This document shows positions 8,167 through 16,318 of a stretch of 38,696 bases of DNA, in pieces. Positions within the stretch are counted from its first letter, which is position 1, and every line of letters begins with the position of its first letter. The notes under the pieces were generated by a model. That model was given only the letters and a program-made list of their open reading frames with translations. It did no database searches and was not told where the DNA came from. Position numbers and translations under genes: made by a program. The stretch is taken from NCBI GenBank assembly GCA_018335915.1, contig JAGXRL010000103.1, forward strand, positions 1 through 38,696, given 5' to 3'. This DNA comes from Candidatus Latescibacterota bacterium. Its GTDB lineage: Bacteria > Hydrothermota > Tepidihabitantia > Tepidihabitantales > CAIPLT01.

Positions 8167-8856
8167 ATGTTGGATAATATGGCTACGAAAAATGATGCGG
8201 GACTGGTTGCACAAGAGCAGTTTGAAATAGAAGTATTAGAGCAGCTCAATCGTAAGCGATTCCTTGATAAAATCATTTTTGGCGGAGGTACTATGCTGAG
8301 ATTATGTTATGGATTGCACCGGTTCTCCGTAGATTTGGATTTCTGGATTGTAAAAAAGACTGACGCTCAAAAACTCTATCGCGATATAAAAAATTATCTC
8401 GGGCAGATTTACACTGTTACAGATGCACAAAACAAATATTACACGATACTTTTTGAAATAAAATCAAAGAACTATCCGCGCCGGTTGAAAATTGAAATCC
8501 GTAAGGAAAAGAAAGATATTATAAGTGAAAAAGCAATTGCGTACAGTGCATATTCGAATACGCAGGTTTTATTAAATACGGTTTCATTAAACGATATGAT
8601 GATATCAAAAATTCAGGCATTTACTGAACGCAAGGAGATACGGGATATTTTTGATATTGAATTTCTCTACAAAAAAGGCGTAAAACTGCCTGACGATAAG
8701 CCCGCTTTGAATCAGCTGTTATCAATCATTAATAAGCTGACTAAAAAAGATTATACTGTAAAACTTGGGTCAATCGTGTCAGCCGACCAGAGAAAATACT
8801 ATACTCAAGAAAACTTCAAAATCATTAAACTGGCAATTAAAGAAAAACTTACCTGA
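8167..8856 (+). CDS. abiEii: AbiEii-type nucleotidyltransferase toxin
   Basis: A 229-residue member of the AbiEii/COG2253 nucleotidyltransferase family. The polymerase-beta-like core motif is present as GGGTMLRLCYGLHRFSVDLD near residues 39-58, with the G-G-T and S-x-D-L-D signature. A downstream K-x2-A-x3-R-x3-RD block (SKIQAFTERKEIRDIFDIEF) also matches the family. Related toxins transfer nucleotides, in some cases onto tRNA; the target here is unknown. AGGAGAAG lies about 6 nt before the ATG, and an in-frame ATG four codons later is possible. All catalytic residues I can place are intact, so the toxin is probably active. Confidence 0.85.
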   Translation: MLDNMATKNDAGLVAQEQFEIEVLEQLNRKRFLDKIIFGGGTMLRLCYGLHRFSVDLDFWIVKKTDAQKLYRDIKNYLGQIYTVTDAQNKYYTILFEIKSKNYPRRLKIEIRKEKKDIISEKAIAYSAYSNTQVLLNTVSLNDMMISKIQAFTERKEIRDIFDIEFLYKKGVKLPDDKPALNQLLSIINKLTKKDYTVKLGSIVSADQRKYYTQENFKIIKLAIKEKLT

Positions 8857-8879
8857 GAAAACTTTACCACAACCGTGAA

Positions 8880-9258
8880 GCAGTCTTATTTTTAACCACT
8901 GAGAACACGGATAAACACAGATAAAAATTAAGAACTTATAACCACGGATTACAAGGATTTACACAGATTTGTCATTCTGAATTTATTTCAGAATCTCTCT
9001 TAATTTAACACTGAAAACACTGAACACCTTGTCATTTTGGACTTGATCCGGAATCTAATCTTTTAGGACGCAGATTAACGCAGATTTCCTCAGATAAATA
9101 TACCACGGAGTCACAGAGACACAGAGAAAAGAAAAATTCGAAATTCGAAATTCTGGAGTATTGTCTTTGCGCGGTTGCGAAGCAACCCCGTGGCAATCTC
9201 TCTTTTTTTATCACCTTTGAATTTTGACTTGTAATTTTGATTTTTTGCCTTTTGACTT
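8880..9258. repeat. Repeat cluster downstream of abiEii
   Basis: About 380 nt with no gene. It contains ACCACTGAGAACACGGAT, ACCACGGATTACAAGGATT, TGTCATTCTGAATTTATTTC and CACTGAAAACACTGAA units. A diverged GGACTTGATCCGGAATCT unit near 9040, GACGCAGATTAACGCAGA, and a TCACAGAGACACAGAGA stretch follow. A half copy of the TGTCTTTGCG element lies at about 9162-9207, and TTTTGACTT tracts end at the remnant gene. Confidence 0.75.
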
Positions 9259-9545
9259 TTAAATTATTATTAAGAAACACCCCGATTTTTCTTTCAACAC
9301 GTCTTCAATCACTTCCGACTCAGTCGTAAAGTCAAGATATTTTTTATAGATATATTCTAAGAGTTTTTTTAATGGGGTTTGGGCAGAGTAGGTTTTATAC
9401 TTGCGGAGTTGTAATGCAGTTTTTTATCCAACCAAATTATATATTCAATTTCAACCGGTTTTCCGAGTGGTATTCTCTGATTCTGTTTCGTCTTCAGACG
9501 ATGAGTCAGTTTCCAGGATATACTGGATTTGACATTGGGGAACAT
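9259..9545 (-). pseudogene. Frameshifted gene remnant of unknown function
   Basis: Two minus-strand frames with protein-like composition abut at a run of six A residues (about 9415-9420 on the complement). The upstream frame begins with ATG at 9545 (MFPNVKSSISWKL) and reads PLGKPVEIEYIIWLDKK. The downstream frame continues as LQLRKYKTYSAQTPLKKLL and LDFTTESEVIEDVLKEK, ending at TAA 9261-9259. Adding one A to the run would join them into a single chain. The upstream frame is open back to about 9690 without a convincing start. I cannot assign a family; a restriction- or integrase-type accessory gene is possible but unsupported. A sequencing or assembly error in the homopolymer is an alternative. 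Confidence 0.4.
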
Positions 9546-9756
9546 ACAACGCGGATATCCGATTTTGTCAGAACAGGCGAAATTCGCGAATATACGATTT
9601 GCCGACCGATATGTTAAAGGACAAGGAAATTTAGGGGTTTTAAGCCCAGGTGAACTCGTGGTATGGGGCGACCCCCAGGGTCACTCTCCCCTTTGCTTCA
9701 GGTCAGGAGATTGTTTGTACAAAAATGTTCAATATTTATGTGAGAAATATAAGCTT

Positions 9757-10401
9757 TTACACGCTTCTTACATAAAACGGAACTAAGGAAGCGGTGTCAG
9801 AAATGTCATTATTGGTAATACAGAGTTGAGCATTGAATGCAACCGCACTTGGTATTGGATAATGATATTCACAAATATCAAATTGACGCTTGGTATTGGT
9901 TTTTATCACATCGGCATAGTTTTTAATACCACTGCCAATCAAGAATGCTTTTTCAGGAATTATTTGAGTAAAAACATCGGGTTTGCTAATCTGCGGTTCG
10001 GTTATCGGTTCACATCCTTGATAGATTTGATAGTATAATTCTTCCCGCCTGATATCAATTACTGGTATAATCGTTATTTTATCGACAAGCATTTTATCAG
10101 GCACTGAAAATGATAGTGCTTGTAATGTTTTGAATGCTTTGATAGGAATGTTATTTACCACAGCCAATCCTTTGGCACAAGCTAGTCCAACCCGTAAAGA
10201 TGTAAACATACCAGGTCCGATAACAATGCCAATACCGGCCAAATGAGCAGGGGAGATGTTTAATGTTTTGAATGCAAGGTCTAAATTGTTAAATAGTAAT
10301 TCGTTCTGGCGGGCTTCGGCTTGTTCGGTTTTTTCGTACAGAATCTTATTGTTTTCAACAAAAGCAATGCCGGTCTCTTTCTCAGTCGTAGTTATTCCCA
10401 A
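9757..10401 (-). CDS. tsaB: TsaB, tRNA N6-threonylcarbamoyladenosine biosynthesis protein
   Basis: A 214-residue ASKHA-fold protein that with TsaD and TsaE makes t6A37 on ANN-decoding tRNAs. The family block GPGMFTSLRVGLACAKGLA (residues about 62-80; usual form GPGSFTGLRVG) is clear, as is the preceding QNELLF dimerisation region. The only in-frame initiation codon before the conserved region is a TTG at 10401. Upstream, the frame runs into AAAGTCAAAA repeat DNA, reading SQKLFLGITTTEKETGIAF. The usual ILaIDTS opening has become LFLGITTT, losing the conserved Asp. The repeat therefore abuts or has overwritten the original start. No Shine-Dalgarno is evident. tsaD and tsaE are not in the window. 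Confidence 0.85.
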   Translation of the reverse strand: MGITTTEKETGIAFVENNKILYEKTEQAEARQNELLFNNLDLAFKTLNISPAHLAGIGIVIGPGMFTSLRVGLACAKGLAVVNNIPIKAFKTLQALSFSVPDKMLVDKITIIPVIDIRREELYYQIYQGCEPITEPQISKPDVFTQIIPEKAFLIGSGIKNYADVIKTNTKRQFDICEYHYPIPSAVAFNAQLCITNNDISDTASLVPFYVRSV

Positions 10402-10404
10402 GAA

Positions 10405-10440
10405 TAACTTTTGACTTTTGACTTTTGCCTTTTGACTTGC
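10405..10440. repeat. AAAGTCAAAA repeat at the tsaB start
   Basis: Tandem TTTTGACTTTTGACTTTTGC-type units fill the 44-nt gap between the NYN gene stop and the TTG start of tsaB. They match tracts at about 1530-1650 and 9225-9262. Confidence 0.65.
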
Positions 10441-10445
10441 TTGTT

Positions 10446-10937
10446 CTATGTGATGACTCCTTCGATTTCATCCATATTATAGTATTCGTCAGACGAGCGA
10501 ATCAATTCGACTGAGGTGTAACCTCGTCCAAGTCCAATAACTGTTATTCTTTTGCCGCGCTTGGATAACCAGTCAACTAAGGCGACAAAATCACCGTCAC
10601 CGGTAATAAGAATTACCTGCTCTAAATATTCGGTCATGGATAGAATCTCAAGCGTGATTTCAATGTCCATATTGGCTTTTGCCGAACCGTCAACCCGCTC
10701 GCGCACTGGTTTGGCAACAACCCGATAACCCTGGAACGAGAGCGCATCGATTAATCTTTGCCGGCGTTCGTCATCCCGTTTGAACGGTACAAAGGCAATA
10801 AATTTATACTCGCGTTCTTCACCTTTGTTTTGTAATATTACATTACGGCGCAGGGCATCATAACGGACTTCCTTGCCCTGACGCTCAAATGTTTCCTGGA
10901 CATTCTGAATGTCAATAAAAACTCCAACTTTAGTCAT
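10446..10937 (-). CDS. NYN/LabA-like PIN-fold domain protein, putative nuclease
   Basis: A 163-residue single-domain protein of the LabA/NYN (DUF88) family, PIN-fold enzymes predicted to cut RNA in a metal-dependent way. The acidic active-site positions are visible: D9 in VGVFIDIQNV, the Asp in KANMDIEITLEIL, and GDGDF in VILITGDGDFVALV. The length is typical of stand-alone members. The ATG at 10937 is preceded by AGGAGAAAC. The gene is followed after 44 nt by tsaB on the same strand, so a joint transcript is likely; a link to tRNA quality control is only a guess. Confidence 0.9.
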   Translation of the reverse strand: MTKVGVFIDIQNVQETFERQGKEVRYDALRRNVILQNKGEEREYKFIAFVPFKRDDERRQRLIDALSFQGYRVVAKPVRERVDGSAKANMDIEITLEILSMTEYLEQVILITGDGDFVALVDWLSKRGKRITVIGLGRGYTSVELIRSSDEYYNMDEIEGVIT

Positions 10938-10949
10938 CTGTTTCTCCTG

Positions 10950-11018
10950 TTAAACCACGGATTTGACGGATTAGACGGATTAAATGAAAAATCTGTGAAA
11001 ATCTGTGCAATCTGTGGT
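10950..11018. repeat. ACCACGGATTTGACGGATTA repeats with inverted partner
   Basis: TAAACCACGGATTTGACGGA, GATTAGACGGATTAAATG and AATCTGTGAAAATCTGTG units lie between the NYN and coaX genes. The two ends are inverted copies (AAACCACGGAT against ATCTGTGGTTT), so the space can fold into a hairpin. Confidence 0.65.
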
Positions 11019-11019
11019 T

Positions 11020-11787
11020 TCATTTATTATATTTAATTTGATAAATGATTGCTAATCCTTTAAGGGTCAGATTTGGGTCAATTTTATCGAAAATGTTTTT
11101 TATGCCGGGCATGAGTTTGAGACCATTGCCCGTGGCAATCGTATATGGTTTGGTTTTGAGTTTTTTCTGCATCTCCTTTTTTATATTGTAACAGATTCCA
11201 TTAATGGTCTGGTATAAACCAGATTTGACTGCCTGTTGAGTTGAGCAGGCAAAGGTTTTGTTGCTTGAGTTTGTTACTGGTATTGGTAACTTGTCGGTCA
11301 AATGAGCGGGCAATGCCCGGATTAAATTTTTAATACCAGGGATTATGATACCGCCGTGAAAATAACCGTTTTTGGATACGATATTAAATGTAGTTGCCGT
11401 GCCAAAATCAACTATCAGACAGTCTCTTTTGTATATTTTATAAGCGGCAACGCAATCGGCAAGACGGTCTGTACCTAATGAAGTTCTGGGAAAATACCTA
11501 AATTTCAATCCGCAGTTCATATCTGGTCTTAACAGGATAAATTTTTCGAGATTTGTTTTTAGCGATTGGATAGCGCGATTATTGGCAAGAGCAGTGGTGC
11601 TGTAGGCGTCACTCATTATAATACCAGTAATCGGTTTTTGCTTATTGATATAATTGAATAATTTGGATAAATGTTTTTGGTTGACCGGTAAGGTAAAAGA
11701 TTCAATTAATCTGGGAAAGTTCGATTTGGTTTGAGCAAATAACCCAAGGTGAATATTTGTGTTGCCAACATCAATCGCTAAGTACAT
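11020..11787 (-). CDS. coaX: Type III pantothenate kinase
   Basis: Catalyses ATP-dependent phosphorylation of pantothenate, the first step of coenzyme A synthesis. The 255-residue protein shows the ASKHA motifs of CoaX: the N-terminal phosphate loop MYLAIDVGNTNIHLGLF, GTDRLADCVAAY around residues 104-115, DFGTATTFNIV around 127, and GGIIIPGI around 143. All residues I recognise for the active site are present. The ATG lies 5 nt after a perfect TATAAT (11798-11793 on the minus strand), but I see no matching -35 box. It may be read from the upstream FG-GAP gene, which ends 20 nt before it, or from this -10 as a leaderless transcript. Confidence 0.93.
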   Translation of the reverse strand: MYLAIDVGNTNIHLGLFAQTKSNFPRLIESFTLPVNQKHLSKLFNYINKQKPITGIIMSDAYSTTALANNRAIQSLKTNLEKFILLRPDMNCGLKFRYFPRTSLGTDRLADCVAAYKIYKRDCLIVDFGTATTFNIVSKNGYFHGGIIIPGIKNLIRALPAHLTDKLPIPVTNSSNKTFACSTQQAVKSGLYQTINGICYNIKKEMQKKLKTKPYTIATGNGLKLMPGIKNIFDKIDPNLTLKGLAIIYQIKYNK

Positions 11788-11807
11788 AAAATATTATAAA
11801 AATAAAA

Positions 11808-13706
11808 TTAGTTCAGTTTAACAATCTTTTCAGTCGTTACTGCATTATTATGTAAAACTTCGGCAAAATAGATTCCATTGGGAATCTCGCGACCATTTTC
11901 ATCCCGGCCATTCCATAAATAGGGCGGCGACTTTAATGTCTTTACCTTCATACCACCTGCATTATAAATGTTTATCATTGCATTGTCAATCAGTATGTTA
12001 AATTGGATATGGTTATGAAACGGGTTGGGCGTTGCGGACAATTTGAATAATCGGGGTGAATTGTCGGTCAAAGTTTGTTCGATTGCCTGCGGAGTCGTAT
12101 TGTAAAACAGGTAATTGCCGATTGTCCGAGTCCAATTGGTTACAGCCAAATCCGGATATTGAGCATAAGTATAATTGATAATCACAGTATCTCCGATAAT
12201 AAAGCTGGCATTGATACTGACCCAACCAGCCAACGGGTCATAACAAAATGCATTGAGAGGAATGGGATTGTTATTGATTTGAACATTGATAAGTTTTTGC
12301 ATGGGGGATTTGCGGGTCGAGAAGAGTTTGCGCGTGCCGTTGCTGATAAATGTATCAGAGCGGCAGATTAAATGCCGGTTTCGGACATCACCGGTGATAA
12401 TCGCTTCGCTGACCAAATTAGTGCCGCTGGTCCAGGACCAGGTTGGCAAGGTATCTAAAACGCCGTTGCGGTTTTCAAAGACAACCAACGCTTCCCACCA
12501 GCCGCCAGCCGCCAAATCCATAAACCCGTCATTATTAAAATCAGCCCAGCACACAGCTGAACAGTATTGGGTATTGCGTCGCATGGTAAAGCTTGGAAAT
12601 GTGTTAAGCTGTCCTTGATTGTTTTTAAAGACTTTGATATAACTCGAATCACTGCCCAGTTGTCCATTAGCGGCAATGGCAAGGTCAATCCAGCCGTCAT
12701 TGTCATAATCAGCCAGAGCAAGCCGTAAAACCCAGGTGCTTATATTAATAGACCAGCTGGCAGTTGTTTCTATAATACCTGCCTGGTTATAGAATACTGA
12801 CAGCTTTCCGCGATAACCGACAACTAAGTCGAGATAACCGTCATTATCTAAATCAGCAAAACGGACCGCATCTGACGGAGTTGAGTCATCAGCAGTCCAA
12901 TAGGGCAGAGGTTCGAAAACACCGTTATGATTGCGATATATTTTTGTTGGCGATTTCCGGTTAGCATAAGCATCACCAGCCGATACTGCCAAATCCAAAT
13001 CACCATCCAAATCAACATCACCAAAAGCACAATCAAACGATGAGTCAGTATCAGCAGAAATCCAGGTCGGCAGAACGGATAAACTGTTGCCAGTATTGTA
13101 ATAAATGCGGGTTTTACAATCGCCCTGGGGTCCTAAAAACGCAACTGCCATATCAAGATGTCCGTCATTATTGACATCACCTAAGTAAAGATGGCCAAAC
13201 ATACCAGAATCACTGGAACGCCAGGATGCCTGGGTTTCAAGCACACCATTGTTATTGTAATAAATAGCCTGTTTATTGAGCGCCATATCATTGCCGTTCG
13301 AGGTGCAGAAATCAATAAACCCGTTGTTGTTGATATCAGCAAAACCACCACCGGTCGAATAGTCATTGTCAATCGATGTCCATGAAGGCGAACTGGATAA
13401 TGGAATTGCGGCATAGCTTAAGGAAAATTGGATAATTGCGATTGCGATACAGAGTTTTAATAAACAAGAATTGCTACTATTGATATGATATTTCTGTCCT
13501 TTATTATTTAACCACGGACCTGTCCCGCACCTTTGCGCGGGTCGCACCCGTAAAACCGGGAGCGACCCGATTGATATAAATGGTGCGGGATTACACGGAT
13601 TTAACAGATTATTTTCAAGATTTTTTTTCTTCAATCCGTGTTGCTGTCGCTTCGCTATGCGACCATCTGTGTTAATCTGTGGTTTCAGTTTATTAGTTTG
13701 GGACAT
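11808..13706 (-). CDS. Secreted FG-GAP/VCBS repeat protein with FlgD-like C-terminal tail (start uncertain)
   Basis: The open frame has 632 codons, but protein-like sequence begins near 13480 with a signal-peptide-like stretch (CLLKLCIAIAIIQFSLSYA). The part before it translates repeat DNA. No ATG, GTG or TTG lies in frame just before the signal peptide, so the true start is unresolved. The mature part holds at least six FG-GAP/VCBS-type repeats with calcium-binding D-x-[DN]-x-DG-x2-DL loops (for example VNNDGHLDMAV, DLDGDLDLAV, DLDNDGYLDLVV), probably forming a beta-propeller. The last 80 residues form a FlgD/type-A sorting-like domain (ATPNPFHNHI, YLWNGRDENGREIPNGIYFAEV, ending KIVKLN). Such proteins are typically exported and surface-attached; no secretion genes are nearby. 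Confidence 0.75.
   Translation of the reverse strand: MSQTNKLKPQINTDGRIAKRQQHGLKKKNLENNLLNPCNPAPFISIGSLPVLRVRPAQRCGTGPWLNNKGQKYHINSSNSCLLKLCIAIAIIQFSLSYAAIPLSSSPSWTSIDNDYSTGGGFADINNNGFIDFCTSNGNDMALNKQAIYYNNNGVLETQASWRSSDSGMFGHLYLGDVNNDGHLDMAVAFLGPQGDCKTRIYYNTGNSLSVLPTWISADTDSSFDCAFGDVDLDGDLDLAVSAGDAYANRKSPTKIYRNHNGVFEPLPYWTADDSTPSDAVRFADLDNDGYLDLVVGYRGKLSVFYNQAGIIETTASWSINISTWVLRLALADYDNDGWIDLAIAANGQLGSDSSYIKVFKNNQGQLNTFPSFTMRRNTQYCSAVCWADFNNDGFMDLAAGGWWEALVVFENRNGVLDTLPTWSWTSGTNLVSEAIITGDVRNRHLICRSDTFISNGTRKLFSTRKSPMQKLINVQINNNPIPLNAFCYDPLAGWVSINASFIIGDTVIINYTYAQYPDLAVTNWTRTIGNYLFYNTTPQAIEQTLTDNSPRLFKLSATPNPFHNHIQFNILIDNAMINIYNAGGMKVKTLKSPPYLWNGRDENGREIPNGIYFAEVLHNNAVTTEKIVKLN
13495..13690. 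repeat. Repeat block inside the 5' end of the FG-GAP reading frame
   Basis: TTAACCACGGACCTGTCCCG, CGCGGGTCGCACCCGTAAAA, CGGGAGCGACCCG, GATTACACGGATTTAACAGA and CAATCCGTG...CATCTGTG units. They lie between the MFS gene stop and the signal peptide region of the FG-GAP protein. Related GGTGCGACCCC and CGGACCTGTCCG fragments occur near 7420 and 1905. Confidence 0.7.
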
Positions 13707-14958
13707 TTATCTCCTGTGCTTGCGGTTTGCGTATCATCAGGTAAGTAAGTACCGATAAAATAATTAAGATGATACCAACCGCAGATAAGACAATCTTATA
13801 CGATGTTAAATCACTGACAATGCCGATGAGCAGAGCCGTGACAACAAAAGTGATGTTGCCGAAAAATTCCTTGATGCCGAAAATACGGCCGCGAATATAT
13901 GAGGTAACCTGTTCCTGGATAATCGTGTTCTGGGCAATCGTGATGAGCGAGAAAATTGCACCACCGACCAGGGCGATAATAATAATAAAGACGCGGGAAA
14001 TAAAGAACGGACCTAAAGCGAACAAGAGCCCGTATATCAAAAGCCCGACAATGATAATATATAGTTTATTGAACCGGATATGAAATACTCCTAAAATCAA
14101 AGCACCACCAATCATACCGACGGCTAAAATACCAGACATAATGCCAACTCCGACCGTGCCCCAGTCAAGAATCTGCTGGACTAAAAAAATCAGGATAGTA
14201 TAAGAGACACTGGACATAAAAGTAATCACGGCAAACGAACTGAGCACAATCAAAACAATGCGGTTATTTTTCATTAAAGCGATAATTTCTTTGATGTCGT
14301 TTTTGAAAATTGATATAATTTTGTTGACTGTTATTTGCACCGGACCACTGCTATGGCTGGGCCGGACTTCAGATGATTTGGAAATTCCGAAAATCAAAAG
14401 ACCGGCAGTAAGATGCATCGCACCGTTGAAAATAAAGCCCCAGCGCCAGCCGATTTTACTGATTAGAAATCCGCCAACCACCATACCGGCAACCGTAGCA
14501 AAACGGGCGAGAAACGTATCTAATGAATTTGCCGGCAGTAATTTGCGCGGGGAAACCAGATTGGGCATCAAAGCCGGTTTGGCAGTATTGTTGAAAATAT
14601 CGATTGAGAAGAACATAGTGATAGTAATCCAGAACGGCAGGTAAGAATGGGTCAAATCAATCAGAAACGGGGTTACGAGCAGGATGATTGCCTGGATAAT
14701 GTGCGCCCGAATCATAATTGACCGGCGCGACCAGTGGTCAACCAGAATCCCGACAATTGGTGAAAAGACGATGACCGGTATTGTGAAGGTTAAAGAAGCA
14801 AATGAAAATGCGGATACTTTACCCGGCGTGGTAATGCCAATCAGGGTAATTAAAAGCATGTGGGTGAGACGGTCACCGAATTGAGAAACCGTGCCAGACA
14901 GAATTAGAAAAATCAGATTTCGAATCTGAAAAAGTTTCAGATATTGCTTAAATTGCAC
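13693..14958 (-). CDS. Major facilitator superfamily transporter, EntS/MFS_3-like
   Basis: A 421-residue inner-membrane protein with 12 predicted transmembrane segments. It has the MFS motif-A-like loop GILVDHWSRRSIMIRAHI between TM2 and TM3 and FNNTAKPALMPNLVSPRKLLPANS after TM4, characteristic of the MFS_3 (enterobactin exporter-like) group. It is probably a proton-driven exporter; the substrate is unknown. Translation starts at a GTG (14958) with no Shine-Dalgarno. A TTGACT-N16-TAAACT promoter ends 6 nt before it, suggesting a leaderless message. The 3' end overlaps the extended frame of the FG-GAP gene by 14 nt. Confidence 0.88.
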   Translation of the reverse strand: MQFKQYLKLFQIRNLIFLILSGTVSQFGDRLTHMLLITLIGITTPGKVSAFSFASLTFTIPVIVFSPIVGILVDHWSRRSIMIRAHIIQAIILLVTPFLIDLTHSYLPFWITITMFFSIDIFNNTAKPALMPNLVSPRKLLPANSLDTFLARFATVAGMVVGGFLISKIGWRWGFIFNGAMHLTAGLLIFGISKSSEVRPSHSSGPVQITVNKIISIFKNDIKEIIALMKNNRIVLIVLSSFAVITFMSSVSYTILIFLVQQILDWGTVGVGIMSGILAVGMIGGALILGVFHIRFNKLYIIIVGLLIYGLLFALGPFFISRVFIIIIALVGGAIFSLITIAQNTIIQEQVTSYIRGRIFGIKEFFGNITFVVTALLIGIVSDLTSYKIVLSAVGIILIILSVLTYLMIRKPQAQEINVPN

Positions 14959-14964
14959 TTAGTA

Positions 14965-14992
14965 AGTTTATTTAATTTAAGGCTAAAGTCAA
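14965..14992 (-). promoter_or_regulatory. MFS gene promoter, leaderless geometry
   Basis: Minus strand TTGACT (14992-14987), 16-nt spacer, TAAACT (14970-14965), then 6 nt to the GTG. The remainder of the 265-nt space up to dnaN is AT-rich. It contains one loose TTTTCCACT match to a DnaA box and no other recognisable feature besides the dnaN promoter. Confidence 0.5.
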
Positions 14993-15174
14993 CCCCGCAC
15001 CAATTAGTTTTACTTAATTATATAAAACTTACTTTATATAATTATGGTTGATAAATTTTCCACTAAAAGAGCATAGAAATGTATTGGACGGTTTGAAAAT
15101 CTGGAATTATATATTAACGACGAATTTCTATTTGTTTCAATATATTTCGATTAATTTCTATTTCACTTTCAGTC

Positions 15175-15203
15175 TTGACAATTAGAGTGAGATTAAGTAA
15201 TAT
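15175..15203 (+). promoter_or_regulatory. dnaN promoter
   Basis: TTGACA (15175-15180), 17-nt spacer, TAATAT (15198-15203). The expected start site near 15210 leaves a short leader that carries the CGGAGG Shine-Dalgarno of dnaN. Confidence 0.7.
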
Positions 15204-15223
15204 CACTAAAACACGGAGGCGCT

Positions 15224-16318
15224 ATGTATTGTGTAATTAGTAAAGCTGATTTTGTTGAGAATTTGAGCGGTGTTGTTAATATTCTGATGGCGAAGACGAC
15301 TTATCCGGTTCTTCAGAATGTTTTTCTGGAAACCACGGATAAGAGTTTGATAATTAAAGCCACTGATCTTGATTCGTATGTCGAGAAACAAATCGGTATC
15401 CAGGGAAAAATTAAAGAGGGTAAAGTTCTTTTGCCGGGTAAAAAATTGCTTGATGCGGTACGGGAATTATCTGCCGAAACTTTGACTTTGTCAATCAAAG
15501 AGAATAAAGTGCATCTGGAAGCCGACGGCAGCAGTTCAATATTTTCTGTGCTCGACCCGGCTGAATATCCAGAAGTACCGGAAATTCCTAAAATTAATAA
15601 GATTGAATTTCCGCAAACAGTTTTAGAAGAGTGTTTTGACGATACCGGTTTTGCGGTAAGTAAAGAAGAATCGCGGCCGGCAATGTGCGGTGTGTATCTG
15701 CGCATAAATAAAACCGAGACCCAGATGGTCGCAACTGATGGCTATCGTTTGGCATATATTAAGAAGGGCGGTAAATTTGACGGGACTCTGGATGCAATCA
15801 TCGCGCCAAAAGTTTTAAACCTGTTTCCTAAAGGTGAGGATAAGATTACGATTACCGCAGACAGCGCAAAAATCGGATTTAAATTCGCCAATACTACGAT
15901 TGTCTCCCGATTAATTGAAGGTCCTTATCCGGATTACCAGCGGATTATGCCGGATAAACACACCTGCCGGATGCAGGTTAAAAGTGATGAGTTTATTGGA
16001 GCATTACGGCGGGCCGCAGTTTTTGCTCATCCGGTCGGACGACTGATTGCCCTGCATTTATCTGCGAAAAAAAGTTCGGTATTTGCCGAAACTCAGGACT
16101 TGGGACAATCAACACAGGAATTCATTTCGAAGTATAAAGGCGACGATTTAAAAATCGGCTTTAATGTCACTTATCTTCTGGAAATCCTGCACTCAATGAG
16201 AAGTGAAGAAGTAATTATGGAGTTTGTCAATCCGCTGGCAGCCGGAGTTATTAAACCCGGTATTGAAAATGAAAATACAGAGCGGTTATACCTGTTAATG
16301 CCGATTCGGCTTGAATAA
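15224..16318 (+). CDS. dnaN: DNA polymerase III beta subunit (sliding clamp)
   Basis: A 364-residue homodimeric ring clamp that tethers DNA polymerase III and other DNA-processing enzymes to DNA. The three-domain clamp pattern is visible: N-terminal VNILMAKTTYPVLQNVFLET, central ESRPAMCGVYLRI...MVATDGYRLAYI, and the LIEGPYPDYQRIMP motif that precedes domain III. It ends with the conserved LLMPIRL, which forms part of the client-binding pocket. CGGAGG precedes the ATG. dnaA is not adjacent in the window, so this is not the canonical dnaA-dnaN origin arrangement. The 3' end overlaps the convergent lipoprotein gene by 24 nt. Confidence 0.97.
   Translation: MYCVISKADFVENLSGVVNILMAKTTYPVLQNVFLETTDKSLIIKATDLDSYVEKQIGIQGKIKEGKVLLPGKKLLDAVRELSAETLTLSIKENKVHLEADGSSSIFSVLDPAEYPEVPEIPKINKIEFPQTVLEECFDDTGFAVSKEESRPAMCGVYLRINKTETQMVATDGYRLAYIKKGGKFDGTLDAIIAPKVLNLFPKGEDKITITADSAKIGFKFANTTIVSRLIEGPYPDYQRIMPDKHTCRMQVKSDEFIGALRRAAVFAHPVGRLIALHLSAKKSSVFAETQDLGQSTQEFISKYKGDDLKIGFNVTYLLEILHSMRSEEVIMEFVNPLAAGVIKPGIENENTERLYLLMPIRLE

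Noticed and set aside
9372-9786. Two plus-strand frames of 81 and 85 codons
   Set aside because: They run opposite the frameshifted remnant and into the tsaB 3' end, have no Shine-Dalgarno and no protein-like conservation.
14993-15174. Possible replication origin beside dnaN
   Set aside because: The region is AT-rich, but I find only one loose DnaA-box-like match and no dnaA neighbour.
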